Shown: piece after piece, positions 18,039 to 26,747 of the stretch
Layout: the number at the start of each line of letters is the position of its first letter
How positions within the stretch are numbered: position 1 is the first letter of the stretch
NCBI RefSeq assembly: GCF_937980635.1
Contig: NZ_CALJPG010000010.1
Location: forward strand, 74,844 to 138,843
Reading direction: 5' to 3'
Source of the DNA: an uncultured Campylobacter sp.
GTDB lineage: Bacteria > Campylobacterota > Campylobacteria > Campylobacterales > Campylobacteraceae
Length of the DNA stretch: 64,000 nt
Program-made: the position numbers and the translations under genes
The notes under the pieces: generated by a model
The model's database searches: none
What the model saw: only the letters and a program-made list of their open reading frames with translations
What the model was told of the DNA's origin: nothing

Positions 18039-18956
18039 ATGGCAAGATACGCCCAGATCGATAAACGAGGCCCTATTAAATCCGGCGGCGATAAGCTTCG
18101 CAGATTCCTAGCCCGCACCTTTAACGGCGAGCTTTTCGTGGGGCTGTGGGTGGTGCTAAAAAATATGTTTAAGCGCGGCGGCTCGCATACGCTTCGGTAT
18201 CCTATGGAAAAATTTGTCATGCCGCCTAGATACCGCGGCGTGCACAAGCTTATGCGCCTGCTTGAAAGCGGCAGCGAACGCTGCATCGGATGTGGCTTGT
18301 GCGAGAAGATCTGCGTGGCGAACTGCATCGCGATGGAGACCAGCCTCGGCAGCGACGGCCGCAAAAAGGTAGATAACTACTCGATAAATTTAGGGCGCTG
18401 CGTCTATTGCGGGCTTTGCGCGGACGTTTGCCCCGAGATCGCTATCGTGCACGGCTGCGAATATGAGCTTGCTAGCGAACAGCGAGCCTACTACGGCTTC
18501 AAAGAGGATCTTTTGATTCGCGGCGAAAATTTATGTTTAAACGGCGCGGCGCAGGAGTTTGCAGGCTATGGCAGCCTGGATGAAAACGCAGGCGCTCGGA
18601 TCAAGGTGACGCCGAACGCTTATATAAAAAGCGACGCCGCAAGCGATGAGCTAAGCTTAAAGAGCGCGGATTCAAATTTAAAAAATAGCGCCGCGGAAAG
18701 CTCTAAAAAAGAGGGTGCTGCTAACGATAAAATTTTATTTTCAAAGGGTGCTGGCTTAAGCGGCGAAATTTTAGCCGAGCGACAAAATACCAAGCTGGCG
18801 AGCTTAAAGGAAAGCTCCGCCGCGGACACTGAAAATTCTAAAGAAAATTCCGCTAGGGACGCTCGAAATTCCACGCTTGATTCGCAGCGAAATTCTAAAG
18901 AAAATTCCGCCTCGCAAAGCGCAGAAGACTCCGCCGCGCAGGGGGATGAGCAATGA
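18039..18956 (+). CDS. nuoI: complex I subunit NuoI with long C-terminal tail
   Basis: Ferredoxin-like subunit carrying clusters N6a and N6b. The ligands are Cys82, 85, 88 and 92 plus Cys121, 124, 127 and 131, in CIGCGLCEKIC and CVYCGLCADVC. The conserved domain ends at about residue 195. The remaining 110 residues are a low-complexity tail rich in Ser, Ala, Asn, Glu and Lys (for example SKENSARDARNSTLDSQRN) that ordinary NuoI proteins of about 160-215 residues lack. The tail is in frame and ends in a four-base overlap with nuoJ, so it is translated rather than a sequencing artefact if the ATG of nuoJ is coupled. Confidence 0.95.
   Translation: MARYAQIDKRGPIKSGGDKLRRFLARTFNGELFVGLWVVLKNMFKRGGSHTLRYPMEKFVMPPRYRGVHKLMRLLESGSERCIGCGLCEKICVANCIAMETSLGSDGRKKVDNYSINLGRCVYCGLCADVCPEIAIVHGCEYELASEQRAYYGFKEDLLIRGENLCLNGAAQEFAGYGSLDENAGARIKVTPNAYIKSDAASDELSLKSADSNLKNSAAESSKKEGAANDKILFSKGAGLSGEILAERQNTKLASLKESSAADTENSKENSARDARNSTLDSQRNSKENSASQSAEDSAAQGDEQ
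18833..18910 (+). repeat. 21-bp direct repeat in the nuoI tail
   Basis: A 21-base sequence containing AAATTCTAAAGAAAATTCC is present at 18833-18853 and identically at 18890-18910. Both copies encode NSKENSA in the same frame. The spacing is 57 bases, a multiple of three. Seen directly; indicates recent duplication inside the tail. Confidence 0.88.
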
Positions 18957-19480
18957 TACAAACGCTTGCATTTTATTTTTTCAGCGCGGTTTGCCTGGCG
19001 CTTTTCGGCATCAGCGTTTTTAGCAAAAACGTCCTTTACGCCCTTAGCGCGCTGGCCGGCGGCATGGTTTTTATGAGCGGATTTTTCTTCTTGCTGGATG
19101 CGGAGTTTTTAGGCGTAGTGCAGATCATAGTTTACACGGGCGCCGTGATCGTGCTTTACGGCTTCGCGCTGATGTTTTTGGGGGCGAATAAAAATGTAAG
19201 CGAGCCGAAAAAGGGCGCAAGGCTATTTTTCGCGCTTAGCGGCGTGATCGCATTTTTGCTCGTGATTATCGTGCTTGGCGCGGTGGTTGCGAACAACGTA
19301 GAAACGCTTAAAATTTTAAACACCGACGATACCGAGGCGCTTGGGATGATTATTTTTACGAAATATCTGGCGATTTTCGAGCTTGCAGCCGTGATGCTGC
19401 TCGTGGCGATGATCTGCGCTATCGTGCTTGCGCATAAGCAGATGGATGCGAGCTTGACATACGAAGAGAGCGAGGGATAA
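18953..19480 (+). CDS. nuoJ: complex I subunit NuoJ
   Basis: Membrane subunit, 175 residues, with five hydrophobic helices. The conserved GVVQIIVYTGAVIVLYGFAL helix (about residues 53-72) contains the pi-bulge region of the family. Overlaps nuoI by four bases; nuoK follows after one base. The C-terminus ends in a short acidic tail. Confidence 0.95.
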   Translation: MIQTLAFYFFSAVCLALFGISVFSKNVLYALSALAGGMVFMSGFFFLLDAEFLGVVQIIVYTGAVIVLYGFALMFLGANKNVSEPKKGARLFFALSGVIAFLLVIIVLGAVVANNVETLKILNTDDTEALGMIIFTKYLAIFELAAVMLLVAMICAIVLAHKQMDASLTYEESEG

Positions 19481-19481
19481 A

Positions 19482-19805
19482 ATGGGTCTAAATCACTATC
19501 TAATCGTTGCTACGATGATGTTTGGGCTCGGGCTTGCGGGTATGATGAAGCGAAGAAATTTGATCATGCTCTTTTTTTCGAGCGAAATTTTATTAAACGC
19601 CGCAAATTTAGCTCTTGTCGCCGTGGCGAAATTTTACGACAACATAAACGGCGAAATTTTTGCGCTTTTCATCGTCGCGATTGCCGCGAGCGAGATGGCC
19701 GTGGGTCTTGGGCTACTCATCTTGTGGTATAAGAAGACGGGCAGCATCGAACTTGACAGCTTCGTAAATTTTAAAAATCCTTCCAAGGATGGACCGGATG
19801 CTTGA
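19482..19805 (+). CDS. nuoK: complex I subunit NuoK
   Basis: Three-helix membrane subunit, 107 residues, with the acidic residues of the proton path in FSSEILLNAANLALVA and AIAASEMAVGLGLLIL. Slightly longer than the usual 100 residues because of a C-terminal NFKNPSKDGPDA tail. Its stop overlaps the nuoL start region by eight bases. Confidence 0.95.
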   Translation: MGLNHYLIVATMMFGLGLAGMMKRRNLIMLFFSSEILLNAANLALVAVAKFYDNINGEIFALFIVAIAASEMAVGLGLLILWYKKTGSIELDSFVNFKNPSKDGPDA

Positions 19806-21645
19806 TACCGTTTTTGTGTGGCTTTTAATCGCCCTTTTCGCACCGCTTGCCTCGGCGATCTTCGCAGGCGTTTTCATTCGCGCCAAAGATAAGATGTTTA
19901 TCGGCGTAATCTGCTCGGCGCTGGTGATTTTAAGCACTATCGCGTCGCTTGCTTTGATGGAGCTCGTCTCTGACAACCGCCTAATCAGCGTAAGCTTAGC
20001 CGATTTCATAAGCACGGGATTTTTGGACGCAAAATTTAGCTTTCTCATAGATAGCGTAAGTGCGGTGATGATGGTGGTCGTAGGCATCGTTTCCAGCGTC
20101 GTGCACGTGTATTCGATCTACTATATGTGGGATGATGAAAACTTCTCTAAATTTTTCAGCTTCCTGGGGCTTTTCGTATTTTCGATGCTGGTTTTGGTAA
20201 CGAGCGATAATTTTTTAGGGCTTTTCATCGGCTGGGAGGGGGTCGGACTCTGCTCGTGGCTGCTGATCGGCTTTTGGTATGATAGGAGCAATTACAGCTG
20301 GTGCGCCAACGAGGCTTTCATAATGAACCGCATCGCAGATCTTGGGATGCTGCTTGGAATTTTCTTGATCTATTTAAATTTCGGCTCGCTGCGCTACGAA
20401 GTTGTATTTGCGAACGCAGCGGGCTTGGAGCCTGAAATTTTAACTCTGATCGCCGCGCTTTTATTTATCGGTGCGATAGGCAAAAGCGCGCAGTTTCCAT
20501 TCCATACCTGGCTGGCAGACGCGATGGCGGGTCCAACGCCCGTGTCTGCGCTCATTCACGCAGCGACGATGGTTACGGCGGGCGTTTATCTAGTGATCCG
20601 CGCAAACTCTATTTTCGCGCTCGCGCCAGAAGTAAGCGGCTTTATCGTCTGCTTGGGCGCCTTCGTAGCGGTCTTTGCGGCGTCGATGGCGCTAGTTCAT
20701 AACGATCTTAAAAAGATCATCGCTTACTCCACGCTTTCGCAGCTTGGCTATATGTTCGTAGCCGCGGGGCTCGGGGCGTATTGGATCGCGCTATTTCATC
20801 TGGCGACGCATGCGTTTTTCAAGGCACTTCTATTTTTGGGCGCGGGCAACGTAATGCACGCGATGAAGGATGATCTAAATATCCAAAATATGGGCGGATT
20901 ATATAAGTTTATGCGGCCTACGGCGATTTTAATGTGCATAGGCTCGCTTGCGCTTTGCGGATTTTATCCGTTCGCGGGCTTTTTCTCAAAAGATAAAATT
21001 TTGGAAGCGGCGTGGAGCGCGGACGCGTATTTTATCTGGGCGCTGCTGTTTGCGGGCGCCGCGATGACGACGTTTTACAGCGTGCGGCTGATAATGCTCG
21101 TGTTCTTCGGTAAGCAAAAATTTACCCACCATTCGCACGAGGCGAAAGGCTTTGCTCTCGTCGCGATGGGCGTGTTAGCCGTGCCTGCAGTGATCGCGGG
21201 CTTTTTCGAGCACGATTTTGCGGAGTTCGTGCTTAACATACTACCGGGCTTTAAAGCTTCGATCCCGCACGGCATAGAAGTAATTTTGATCGCCCTAACG
21301 CTAGCGATGATAAGCGCGGTGGCGATCGGAACGATTTGGACATACGGCAAGGGTAAATTTAGCCTGAATTTAAAGAATTGCAAATTTTATAAAATTTTGA
21401 TCGCGCAGTATTTTATCCCGCAAATTTACGAGCGCGTGATCGTGCGCGGATACGAAAGGCTTAGCGAGATCTGCGCTAAATGCGACGACGCGATCATAGA
21501 CGCCAGCGTCGATCTGATCGCTCGCATCGCGGTAAAAAGCGGCGAGGGTGCGGATCGCGTAAGCAATAGCGGAGATTTGAGCGCAAATTTAAGGTGGATG
21601 GTTTTGGGATCTTTCATTTTGCTGATTTTGGCGTTTGCGCTGTGA
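19798..21645 (+). CDS. nuoL: complex I subunit NuoL
   Basis: Antiporter-like membrane subunit, 615 residues, the most distal proton-pumping module with the lateral helix at its C-terminal end. Family motifs include FIGWEGVGLCSWLLIGFWY, PVSALIHAATMVTAGVY, AYSTLSQLGYMFVA and HLATHAFFKALLFLGAG. I chose ATG 19798 rather than the in-frame ATG 19789 because the AAGGA site at 19784-19788 would be too close to the latter. Confidence 0.96.
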   Translation: MLDTVFVWLLIALFAPLASAIFAGVFIRAKDKMFIGVICSALVILSTIASLALMELVSDNRLISVSLADFISTGFLDAKFSFLIDSVSAVMMVVVGIVSSVVHVYSIYYMWDDENFSKFFSFLGLFVFSMLVLVTSDNFLGLFIGWEGVGLCSWLLIGFWYDRSNYSWCANEAFIMNRIADLGMLLGIFLIYLNFGSLRYEVVFANAAGLEPEILTLIAALLFIGAIGKSAQFPFHTWLADAMAGPTPVSALIHAATMVTAGVYLVIRANSIFALAPEVSGFIVCLGAFVAVFAASMALVHNDLKKIIAYSTLSQLGYMFVAAGLGAYWIALFHLATHAFFKALLFLGAGNVMHAMKDDLNIQNMGGLYKFMRPTAILMCIGSLALCGFYPFAGFFSKDKILEAAWSADAYFIWALLFAGAAMTTFYSVRLIMLVFFGKQKFTHHSHEAKGFALVAMGVLAVPAVIAGFFEHDFAEFVLNILPGFKASIPHGIEVILIALTLAMISAVAIGTIWTYGKGKFSLNLKNCKFYKILIAQYFIPQIYERVIVRGYERLSEICAKCDDAIIDASVDLIARIAVKSGEGADRVSNSGDLSANLRWMVLGSFILLILAFAL

Positions 21646-21652
21646 GGTGGGC

Positions 21653-23182
21653 ATGGAATACTTTTTAAGTTTGGTTATATTTTTCCCAGCAGTAGCTGCG
21701 GTTTTGGGCTTTTTGATCGACGAAGCGAGCATCAAGACCTACGCCGTTACGATGAGCTTTATAGAGTTCGTGCTTTCGCTCGTTTTGTGGATACTTTACG
21801 AGCCGGTGGACGGCATCGCGTTTAGTGTGCTACACCCTTTCATAAGCGAATACGGCATCAACTACTTTATCGGTGTGGATGGAATTTCGCTGTTTTTAGT
21901 GATCCTAAGCACGCTGGTTACATTTTTGGCGCTGCTTAGCCTAAGCATTAAAGAGCGCGCCAAAAATTTAATCATCTGCATTCTATTTTTAGAGATGACG
22001 ATGGTGGGCGTTTTCGTGGCGCTGGATGCGATTTTGTTTTACATCTTTTGGGAGCTTTCGCTCATTCCGATGCTCTATATTATCGGCGCGTGGGGCAGCG
22101 GCAAGAGGATTTACGCTGCGGTAAAATTTTTCATATACACCTTCCTGGGTTCGATGTTTCTACTTGTAGGACTCGTAGCGATGAGCTACTTATACCACGA
22201 GGCTACGGGCGAGTATAGCTTTAATATCCTAGACTGGCAGAGCCTATCGCTGCCGCTTAGCACGCAAATTCCTCTGTTTTTGGCATTTTCGGTAGCTTTT
22301 GCGATCAAGACGCCTTGCTTTCCTTTTCATACCTGGCTTCCGTACGCGCACGGGCAGGCTCCTACGATAGGCTCGGTTCTGCTTGCCGCGGTGCTTCTTA
22401 AGATGGGCACATACGGCTTCGTGCGATTTTCGCTACCGCTGTTTCCGGATGCGAGCGTCTATTTTAGCGGGATGATGTGCGCCGTAGCGATCGTTATGAT
22501 CATCTACGCGAGCTTCATCGCCTTTGCGCAAAAGGACATCAAACAGGTAATCGCGTATAGCTCGATCGCGCATATGGGCGTCATAATGCTTGGAATTTTT
22601 TCAATGAGCCGCGAAGGAATGAGCGGTGCGGTATTTTTGATGATCAGCCACGGTATCGTAAGCGGTGGGCTTTTTATGCTCGTGGGCTTTTTGTACGACC
22701 GCAGGCACACGAAGCTTTTCAGCGAGTTCGGCGGGCTTACGCGGGTGATGCCGCTTTATGCGTTTTGTTTTTGCGTCGTGCTACTAGGCTCGATAGGTCT
22801 TCCGCTTACGATCGGCTTCGTGGGAGAATTCCTAAGCCTCGCGGGGATTTTTAAAATCAGCTTTAGCTACGCGCTTTTGGGCGGACTCGGCATCATAATG
22901 GGCGCGATCTATTCGATGAATCTTTATAAAAAGACCTTCTTCGGCGCGCTCGTGTATGAGGAGAATAAAAAGCTAAGCGATCTAAACAGGACCGAGCTTT
23001 GCTCTATCGTCCCGATCTGCGTGCTGGTGGTAGTGCTGGGCGTCGCGCCGAATCTGATGTTAAAGAGTATCGAGCCTAGCGTTACGCAAAGCCTTGAGCT
23101 GATGTTTAATAAAGCCTCTCAGACCGCGACTCGCGCCTATATGGAAAAAGCAAATTTTAAGGTAAGAAGCGATGCAAAATAA
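21653..23182 (+). CDS. nuoM: complex I subunit NuoM
   Basis: Antiporter-like membrane subunit, 509 residues. Motifs include GVDGISLFLVILSTLVTF, FWELSLIPMLYIIGAWG with the conserved glutamate, and AYSSIAHMGVIMLGIF. ATG 21653 is used; a TTG 18 bases upstream inside nuoL is possible but unlikely. Seven bases after the nuoL stop, and overlapping nuoN by 11 bases. Confidence 0.96.
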   Translation: MEYFLSLVIFFPAVAAVLGFLIDEASIKTYAVTMSFIEFVLSLVLWILYEPVDGIAFSVLHPFISEYGINYFIGVDGISLFLVILSTLVTFLALLSLSIKERAKNLIICILFLEMTMVGVFVALDAILFYIFWELSLIPMLYIIGAWGSGKRIYAAVKFFIYTFLGSMFLLVGLVAMSYLYHEATGEYSFNILDWQSLSLPLSTQIPLFLAFSVAFAIKTPCFPFHTWLPYAHGQAPTIGSVLLAAVLLKMGTYGFVRFSLPLFPDASVYFSGMMCAVAIVMIIYASFIAFAQKDIKQVIAYSSIAHMGVIMLGIFSMSREGMSGAVFLMISHGIVSGGLFMLVGFLYDRRHTKLFSEFGGLTRVMPLYAFCFCVVLLGSIGLPLTIGFVGEFLSLAGIFKISFSYALLGGLGIIMGAIYSMNLYKKTFFGALVYEENKKLSDLNRTELCSIVPICVLVVVLGVAPNLMLKSIEPSVTQSLELMFNKASQTATRAYMEKANFKVRSDAK

Positions 23183-24938
23183 TCTTTTAAATTTAGCCTC
23201 GATCGCGCCTATGGCGATACTTGGAGGATTTGCCCTGCTGATGCTCGCGGTTTCGCTTTTTGCGCGCACGCTATCGTATAAATTTTACGCCGTTATCACG
23301 ATACTAGCACTAGCTCTCGGCTTCGGGCTCGTTTTTGGTTACAACAGCGGCATACGCGGGCTTTTCGACGTGATGCTGGTGGATGGAATCGCGACGCTAT
23401 CGATGCTTATCATGCTCGCAGGTTCGATATTTTTCATCTTTCTGTCTTTGGGCGCAAGAAGCGCGCACGAGTACCACACGGCGGAGTTTTTCGTGCTGTT
23501 TTTATTCGTGCTCGTGGGGTATGAGTTTATGGTCGCGAGCGAAAGCTTAATGATGATCCTCGTGGGGCTTGAGACGGGTTCGCTGGCGCTTTATACGCTA
23601 ATCGCTCTTCATAACCGCGCCAGATCAATCGAAGCGGCGCTAAAATACTTCATAATGGGCGCGCTGGGATCGGGCTTTTTCGCATTCGGTGCGGCGATGT
23701 TTTTTCTATCGACCGGCTCTATGGAAATTTCAAATATCGCGCAGATCGCCAAGAGTTCAAATTTACAAACCAGCGTCCTGCTTTTCGCCGCCTGCTCATT
23801 TATGATCGTCTCGATAGGATTTAAGCTCTCGCTGATCCCGTTTCACACCTGGACGCCCGACGTTTACGAAGGTGCGAGTTCTGCCATGGCAGGCTTTATG
23901 TCCGTAGTGCCTAAGATCGCGGGCTTTGTCGTGGCGATCAGGCTGTTTGAGGCGCTGGGAAGTATCGGCGTGCAGTGGCTAAACATCGTGCTCTACGCCG
24001 TAGCGGTGGTTACGATGAGCTTAGCGAACCTCATGGCGCTCGTGCAGCGCGACGTCAAGCGGATGCTCGCTTTCAGCTCCGTTTCGCACGCAGGCTTCGT
24101 ACTCTGCGCGATCGTGATCGGCTCGACGCAGGCAAATGCGGCGCTTTTCACCTACTGGATTCTATACGCCGTGGCAAATCTCGGGGCGTTTGCGTTCATC
24201 TGGTGCGTACGGCAAAGGCGCGCACGCTCGTTAAATTTAAAATTTAAAACCGAAAGCCCCGCTTTAAATTTAAATACAAACGGCAACGAGGATGAGAGGA
24301 ATTTTATCTCAAACGCAAAGCTTTCTTTTTCGCAAGATTACGAGTCAGGCGCTATCGGCGAGTTAAATTTAGGCGAGAACGGACAAAATTTAGCTTGCGG
24401 CGAGCAGAATTCCAAAGAAAACGAGCAAAATTTTAAAGCGAGCAAGCCCGGCGCCGAAGCGACCCTTTTTGGCACTAAAACTTGCGAGCCAGGCACCGAA
24501 ATTTGCGAGCAAAGCTCTAAATTTACAGCTCGCTTCGAGCATCCTTTTGAGAAATTTGACGGGCTGATCCGCACCCATCCGCTCTTTGCGCTATGCGCGG
24601 CGATCTTTATGCTCTCGCTTGCGGGCATTCCGCCATTCAGCGTGTTTTGGGGCAAGATGTATCTACTAAGCGCCGCGGTCAATTCGGGCTACTTCGCCCT
24701 CGCCGTCATCATGGCGGTAAATAGCGCGCTCGCGCTGTATTACTACCTGCGCCTCATCGTGCGTATGTTTTTGCACGAGCCGCGAAAGGACGCGGAGCTT
24801 GATGGCTCACTGAGCGCGGTCTCGGTGCAGATAAAATTTGCCGTCGTGCTAGCTAGCGTAGCATGCGTGCTGGCGCCGTTTTTAGTGAAATTTCTAACCG
24901 GAGCGGTAAATAATTTCGTCTTTTTAAGCGGGTATTGA
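23172..24938 (+). CDS. nuoN: complex I subunit NuoN with 100-residue insertion
   Basis: Antiporter-like membrane subunit, 588 residues. The conserved parts are LVGLETGSLALYTLIAL, IPFHTWTPDVYEGASS and FSSVSHAGFVLCAIVIG, then after a gap LAGIPPFSVFWGKMYL. Between TM helices, at about residues 353-453 (bases 24230-24530), lies an inserted low-complexity stretch beginning SLNLKFKTESPALNLNTNG, rich in Asn, Glu and Ser and carrying several AAATTT motifs. Family members I know are nearer 450-490 residues. The insertion is in frame and falls in a loop, so the subunit could still function. Last gene of the operon. Confidence 0.94.
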   Translation: MQNNLLNLASIAPMAILGGFALLMLAVSLFARTLSYKFYAVITILALALGFGLVFGYNSGIRGLFDVMLVDGIATLSMLIMLAGSIFFIFLSLGARSAHEYHTAEFFVLFLFVLVGYEFMVASESLMMILVGLETGSLALYTLIALHNRARSIEAALKYFIMGALGSGFFAFGAAMFFLSTGSMEISNIAQIAKSSNLQTSVLLFAACSFMIVSIGFKLSLIPFHTWTPDVYEGASSAMAGFMSVVPKIAGFVVAIRLFEALGSIGVQWLNIVLYAVAVVTMSLANLMALVQRDVKRMLAFSSVSHAGFVLCAIVIGSTQANAALFTYWILYAVANLGAFAFIWCVRQRRARSLNLKFKTESPALNLNTNGNEDERNFISNAKLSFSQDYESGAIGELNLGENGQNLACGEQNSKENEQNFKASKPGAEATLFGTKTCEPGTEICEQSSKFTARFEHPFEKFDGLIRTHPLFALCAAIFMLSLAGIPPFSVFWGKMYLLSAAVNSGYFALAVIMAVNSALALYYYLRLIVRMFLHEPRKDAELDGSLSAVSVQIKFAVVLASVACVLAPFLVKFLTGAVNNFVFLSGY

Positions 24939-24993
24939 GCTGAAATTTTAAGCGCGAGCTGAACTCGCCGCGCTTTGTTAGCAAAGGAGAGAT

Positions 24994-25597
24994 ATGTTTT
25001 TGGGCGAGCTAAGTGCTGACGGCTACGGTTTTGCGCTGCTTGATGTGCGCGATTTGAGTGAGTTTTTAAAGGAGCGAAAATGCAGAGCAAAAAAAGCTTC
25101 TAAGCTACTGGGACGCGCACAAGCAGCTGTTTTATGACGCCGTAAAGGGCGCTAAAGCTTTACCCTTCTACCCGCTTACGGTGCGCAGCTATGAGATCTT
25201 CGTTTGCATGGACGAGGAGTTTGCGCCGCCTGCGGGCTACGAAGTAGCTTTCAAGCGCGATAAGCTGTATTTCGCCCCGCAAAGCGACTCCGCGATCCTA
25301 GCGAGCTTCGATGCTTTGCAGTATCGTTTCGATAAGCTAAAAAGCGGCGAACTCGAGCTAGGCTATGAGTGCCAAAGCGGCGCTGCGGGCAAGATACGAA
25401 AATTTAATTCCACGCTCAAACTTGGCTTGCAAAGCGGCACTTACGAGCTTTGCGTCGTTGGGCTAAAAAACAGCTCGCAGCACCCCGAGAAATACGGTTA
25501 CGCCTTTATTTTCAAGCGCAATGCAAGTGCGGAAAATCAAAATTTCAGTAGGCTTGACAACGATAAATTTAGCTTTGATATTTGCGAAGGCGATTAA
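24994..25597 (+). pseudogene. frameshifted hypothetical gene after nuoN
   Basis: ATG 24994 follows a strong AAAGGAGA site and opens MFLGELSADGYGFALLDVRD, but this frame stops at about 25137. A second frame, one base over, reads KKLLSYWDAHKQLFYDAVKG and continues to 25597 (YEIFVCMDEEFAPPAGYE). This frame has no start between its stop at 25067 and GTG 25181. The two halves join naturally near a run of seven A at 25089-25095; losing one A would restore a single protein of about 200 residues. It is therefore a disrupted gene, or one switched by a homopolymer tract. Family not recognised. If it is intact in the cell, only the 25181-25597 part might be translated. Confidence 0.65.
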
Positions 25598-25745
25598 ATT
25601 TAATCGAAATTCCGCGCCGCACGAGACCTTGGCGCGACCCGCAAAATTTTAAAGACGCGATTCAGCGCGGTAAATTAAATCTAAATTTTACTCCCTTTAC
25701 CCCACTGCCTCCTAGCAAACACACAAATTTTGATAAATTTCGATT

Positions 25746-26651
25746 TTAAATCTCGCGGCGAAGAAATTTTAAAATTTCACGCTCCAGCTCTTGTGGCGGC
25801 GCCGAAATTTTATCCGCAAACTGCGAGCGGTTGAAGGTGCGTTGGCGCTTTGCAAGCTGTATCGTGTGCAGGCTTACGAGCTGCCCGCACTGCGCCCGCG
25901 AGATCTGCCCGCGCAAAAGCTGCCCGCACTCCTTTAGCCCGATGCAGCCTAATGCCCTACATTCCGCGCCGTAGCGAGCGAATAAAAACTCCGCCTCCTC
26001 TAAAAGCCCGCGCTCAAACATCGCTTTCGTGCGCGCTTCGATGCGCTGCGCAAGCCACTGCTTAGGCGCGTCGATCTCAAAAATTTTAATATCAGAAATC
26101 ACGGGCGGGGCGGTGTTCTCGCGCAAAAATTTACTCGGAGCCTCGCCGCAAAATTTATAGATGCTTAGCCATTTTCTTAACCGAAAGCTGTCCGCCGCGC
26201 TAAATTTCGCGGCAAATTGCGGATCGATCCGCTGCGCTAGGGCGTAAATTTCATCGTTTGAAATTTCGCTTTTAAAATCGGGAACCTTCGGCGCCAGCCC
26301 GCTTAACATCGCTTTGAGATAAAACCCGCTGCCGCCCGTGATTATCAAAGGCACGCCGCTACGCCCCGCAAAAGCCCGCGCTGCTGCGTATTCTTTAATA
26401 AACTCGCCGACGCTGAAGTACTCGTTTGGGTAGATTAAATTTACGCCGAAGTGCCTGATCTCGCTCAGCTGCTCCTCGCTTGGCTTAGCGCTTGCGATGT
26501 CGATCTGCCGGTAAATGCAGAGCGAATCGAGGCTCAAAATCACGGCGTCCATCTCGCGCGCGATACTTAGCGCAAGATCACTTTTGCCGCTTGCAGTAGT
26601 GCCGATGATCGCGATCTGCGGGCTTGCGTGCGAGTTTTGATTTTGGCTCAA
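25746..26651 (-). CDS. miaA: tRNA dimethylallyltransferase MiaA
   Basis: Adds a dimethylallyl group to A37 of tRNAs that read U-starting codons. The P-loop is [10 protein letters not shown] near the N-terminus, followed by [17 protein letters not shown] and the [20 protein letters not shown] segment (here [16 protein letters not shown]). About 301 residues, a normal length. I place the start at TTG 26651, six bases after AAAGGA. An in-frame TTG at 26681 would sit immediately behind the TATAAT box and could not be within the transcript. Convergent with the gene before it, divergent from mqnP. Confidence 0.93.
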   Translation of the reverse strand: MSQNQNSHASPQIAIIGTTASGKSDLALSIAREMDAVILSLDSLCIYRQIDIASAKPSEEQLSEIRHFGVNLIYPNEYFSVGEFIKEYAAARAFAGRSGVPLIITGGSGFYLKAMLSGLAPKVPDFKSEISNDEIYALAQRIDPQFAAKFSAADSFRLRKWLSIYKFCGEAPSKFLRENTAPPVISDIKIFEIDAPKQWLAQRIEARTKAMFERGLLEEAEFLFARYGAECRALGCIGLKECGQLLRGQISRAQCGQLVSLHTIQLAKRQRTFNRSQFADKISAPPQELEREILKFLRREI

Positions 26652-26681
26652 GGCGTTTCCTTTCGTAAATTTTTCGTTCAA

Positions 26682-26687
26682 ATTATA
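26682..26687 (-). promoter_or_regulatory. -10 box of miaA
   Basis: On the minus strand this reads TATAAT within TTTGATATAATTTG. It is a perfect -10 element 30 bases before the TTG start at 26651, and it decides between the two possible miaA starts. Confidence 0.6.
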
Positions 26688-26719
26688 TCAAATTTAGAGC
26701 TATTCTTACTTTTTTTTGA

Positions 26720-26725
26720 TACAAT
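26720..26725 (+). promoter_or_regulatory. -10 box of mqnP
   Basis: TACAAT preceded by a T-rich run (CTTTTTTTTGA) lies 22 bases before the mqnP ATG, the typical T-tract plus -10 arrangement of Campylobacter promoters. Divergent from the miaA promoter about 35 bases away. Confidence 0.5.
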
Positions 26726-26747
26726 GGTGCCCAAAATAAGGGGCAAA

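Noticed and set aside
18833..18910. CRISPR-like repeats in nuoI
   Set aside because: Only two copies, inside an open coding frame, with spacing a multiple of three; it is a coding repeat. No CRISPR array was seen anywhere in the window.
25080..25095. Programmed -1 frameshift at A AAA AAG after nuoN
   Set aside because: The slippery sequence is present, but the downstream half needs a +1 (or -2) shift; a -1 shift leads to a stop within a few codons.
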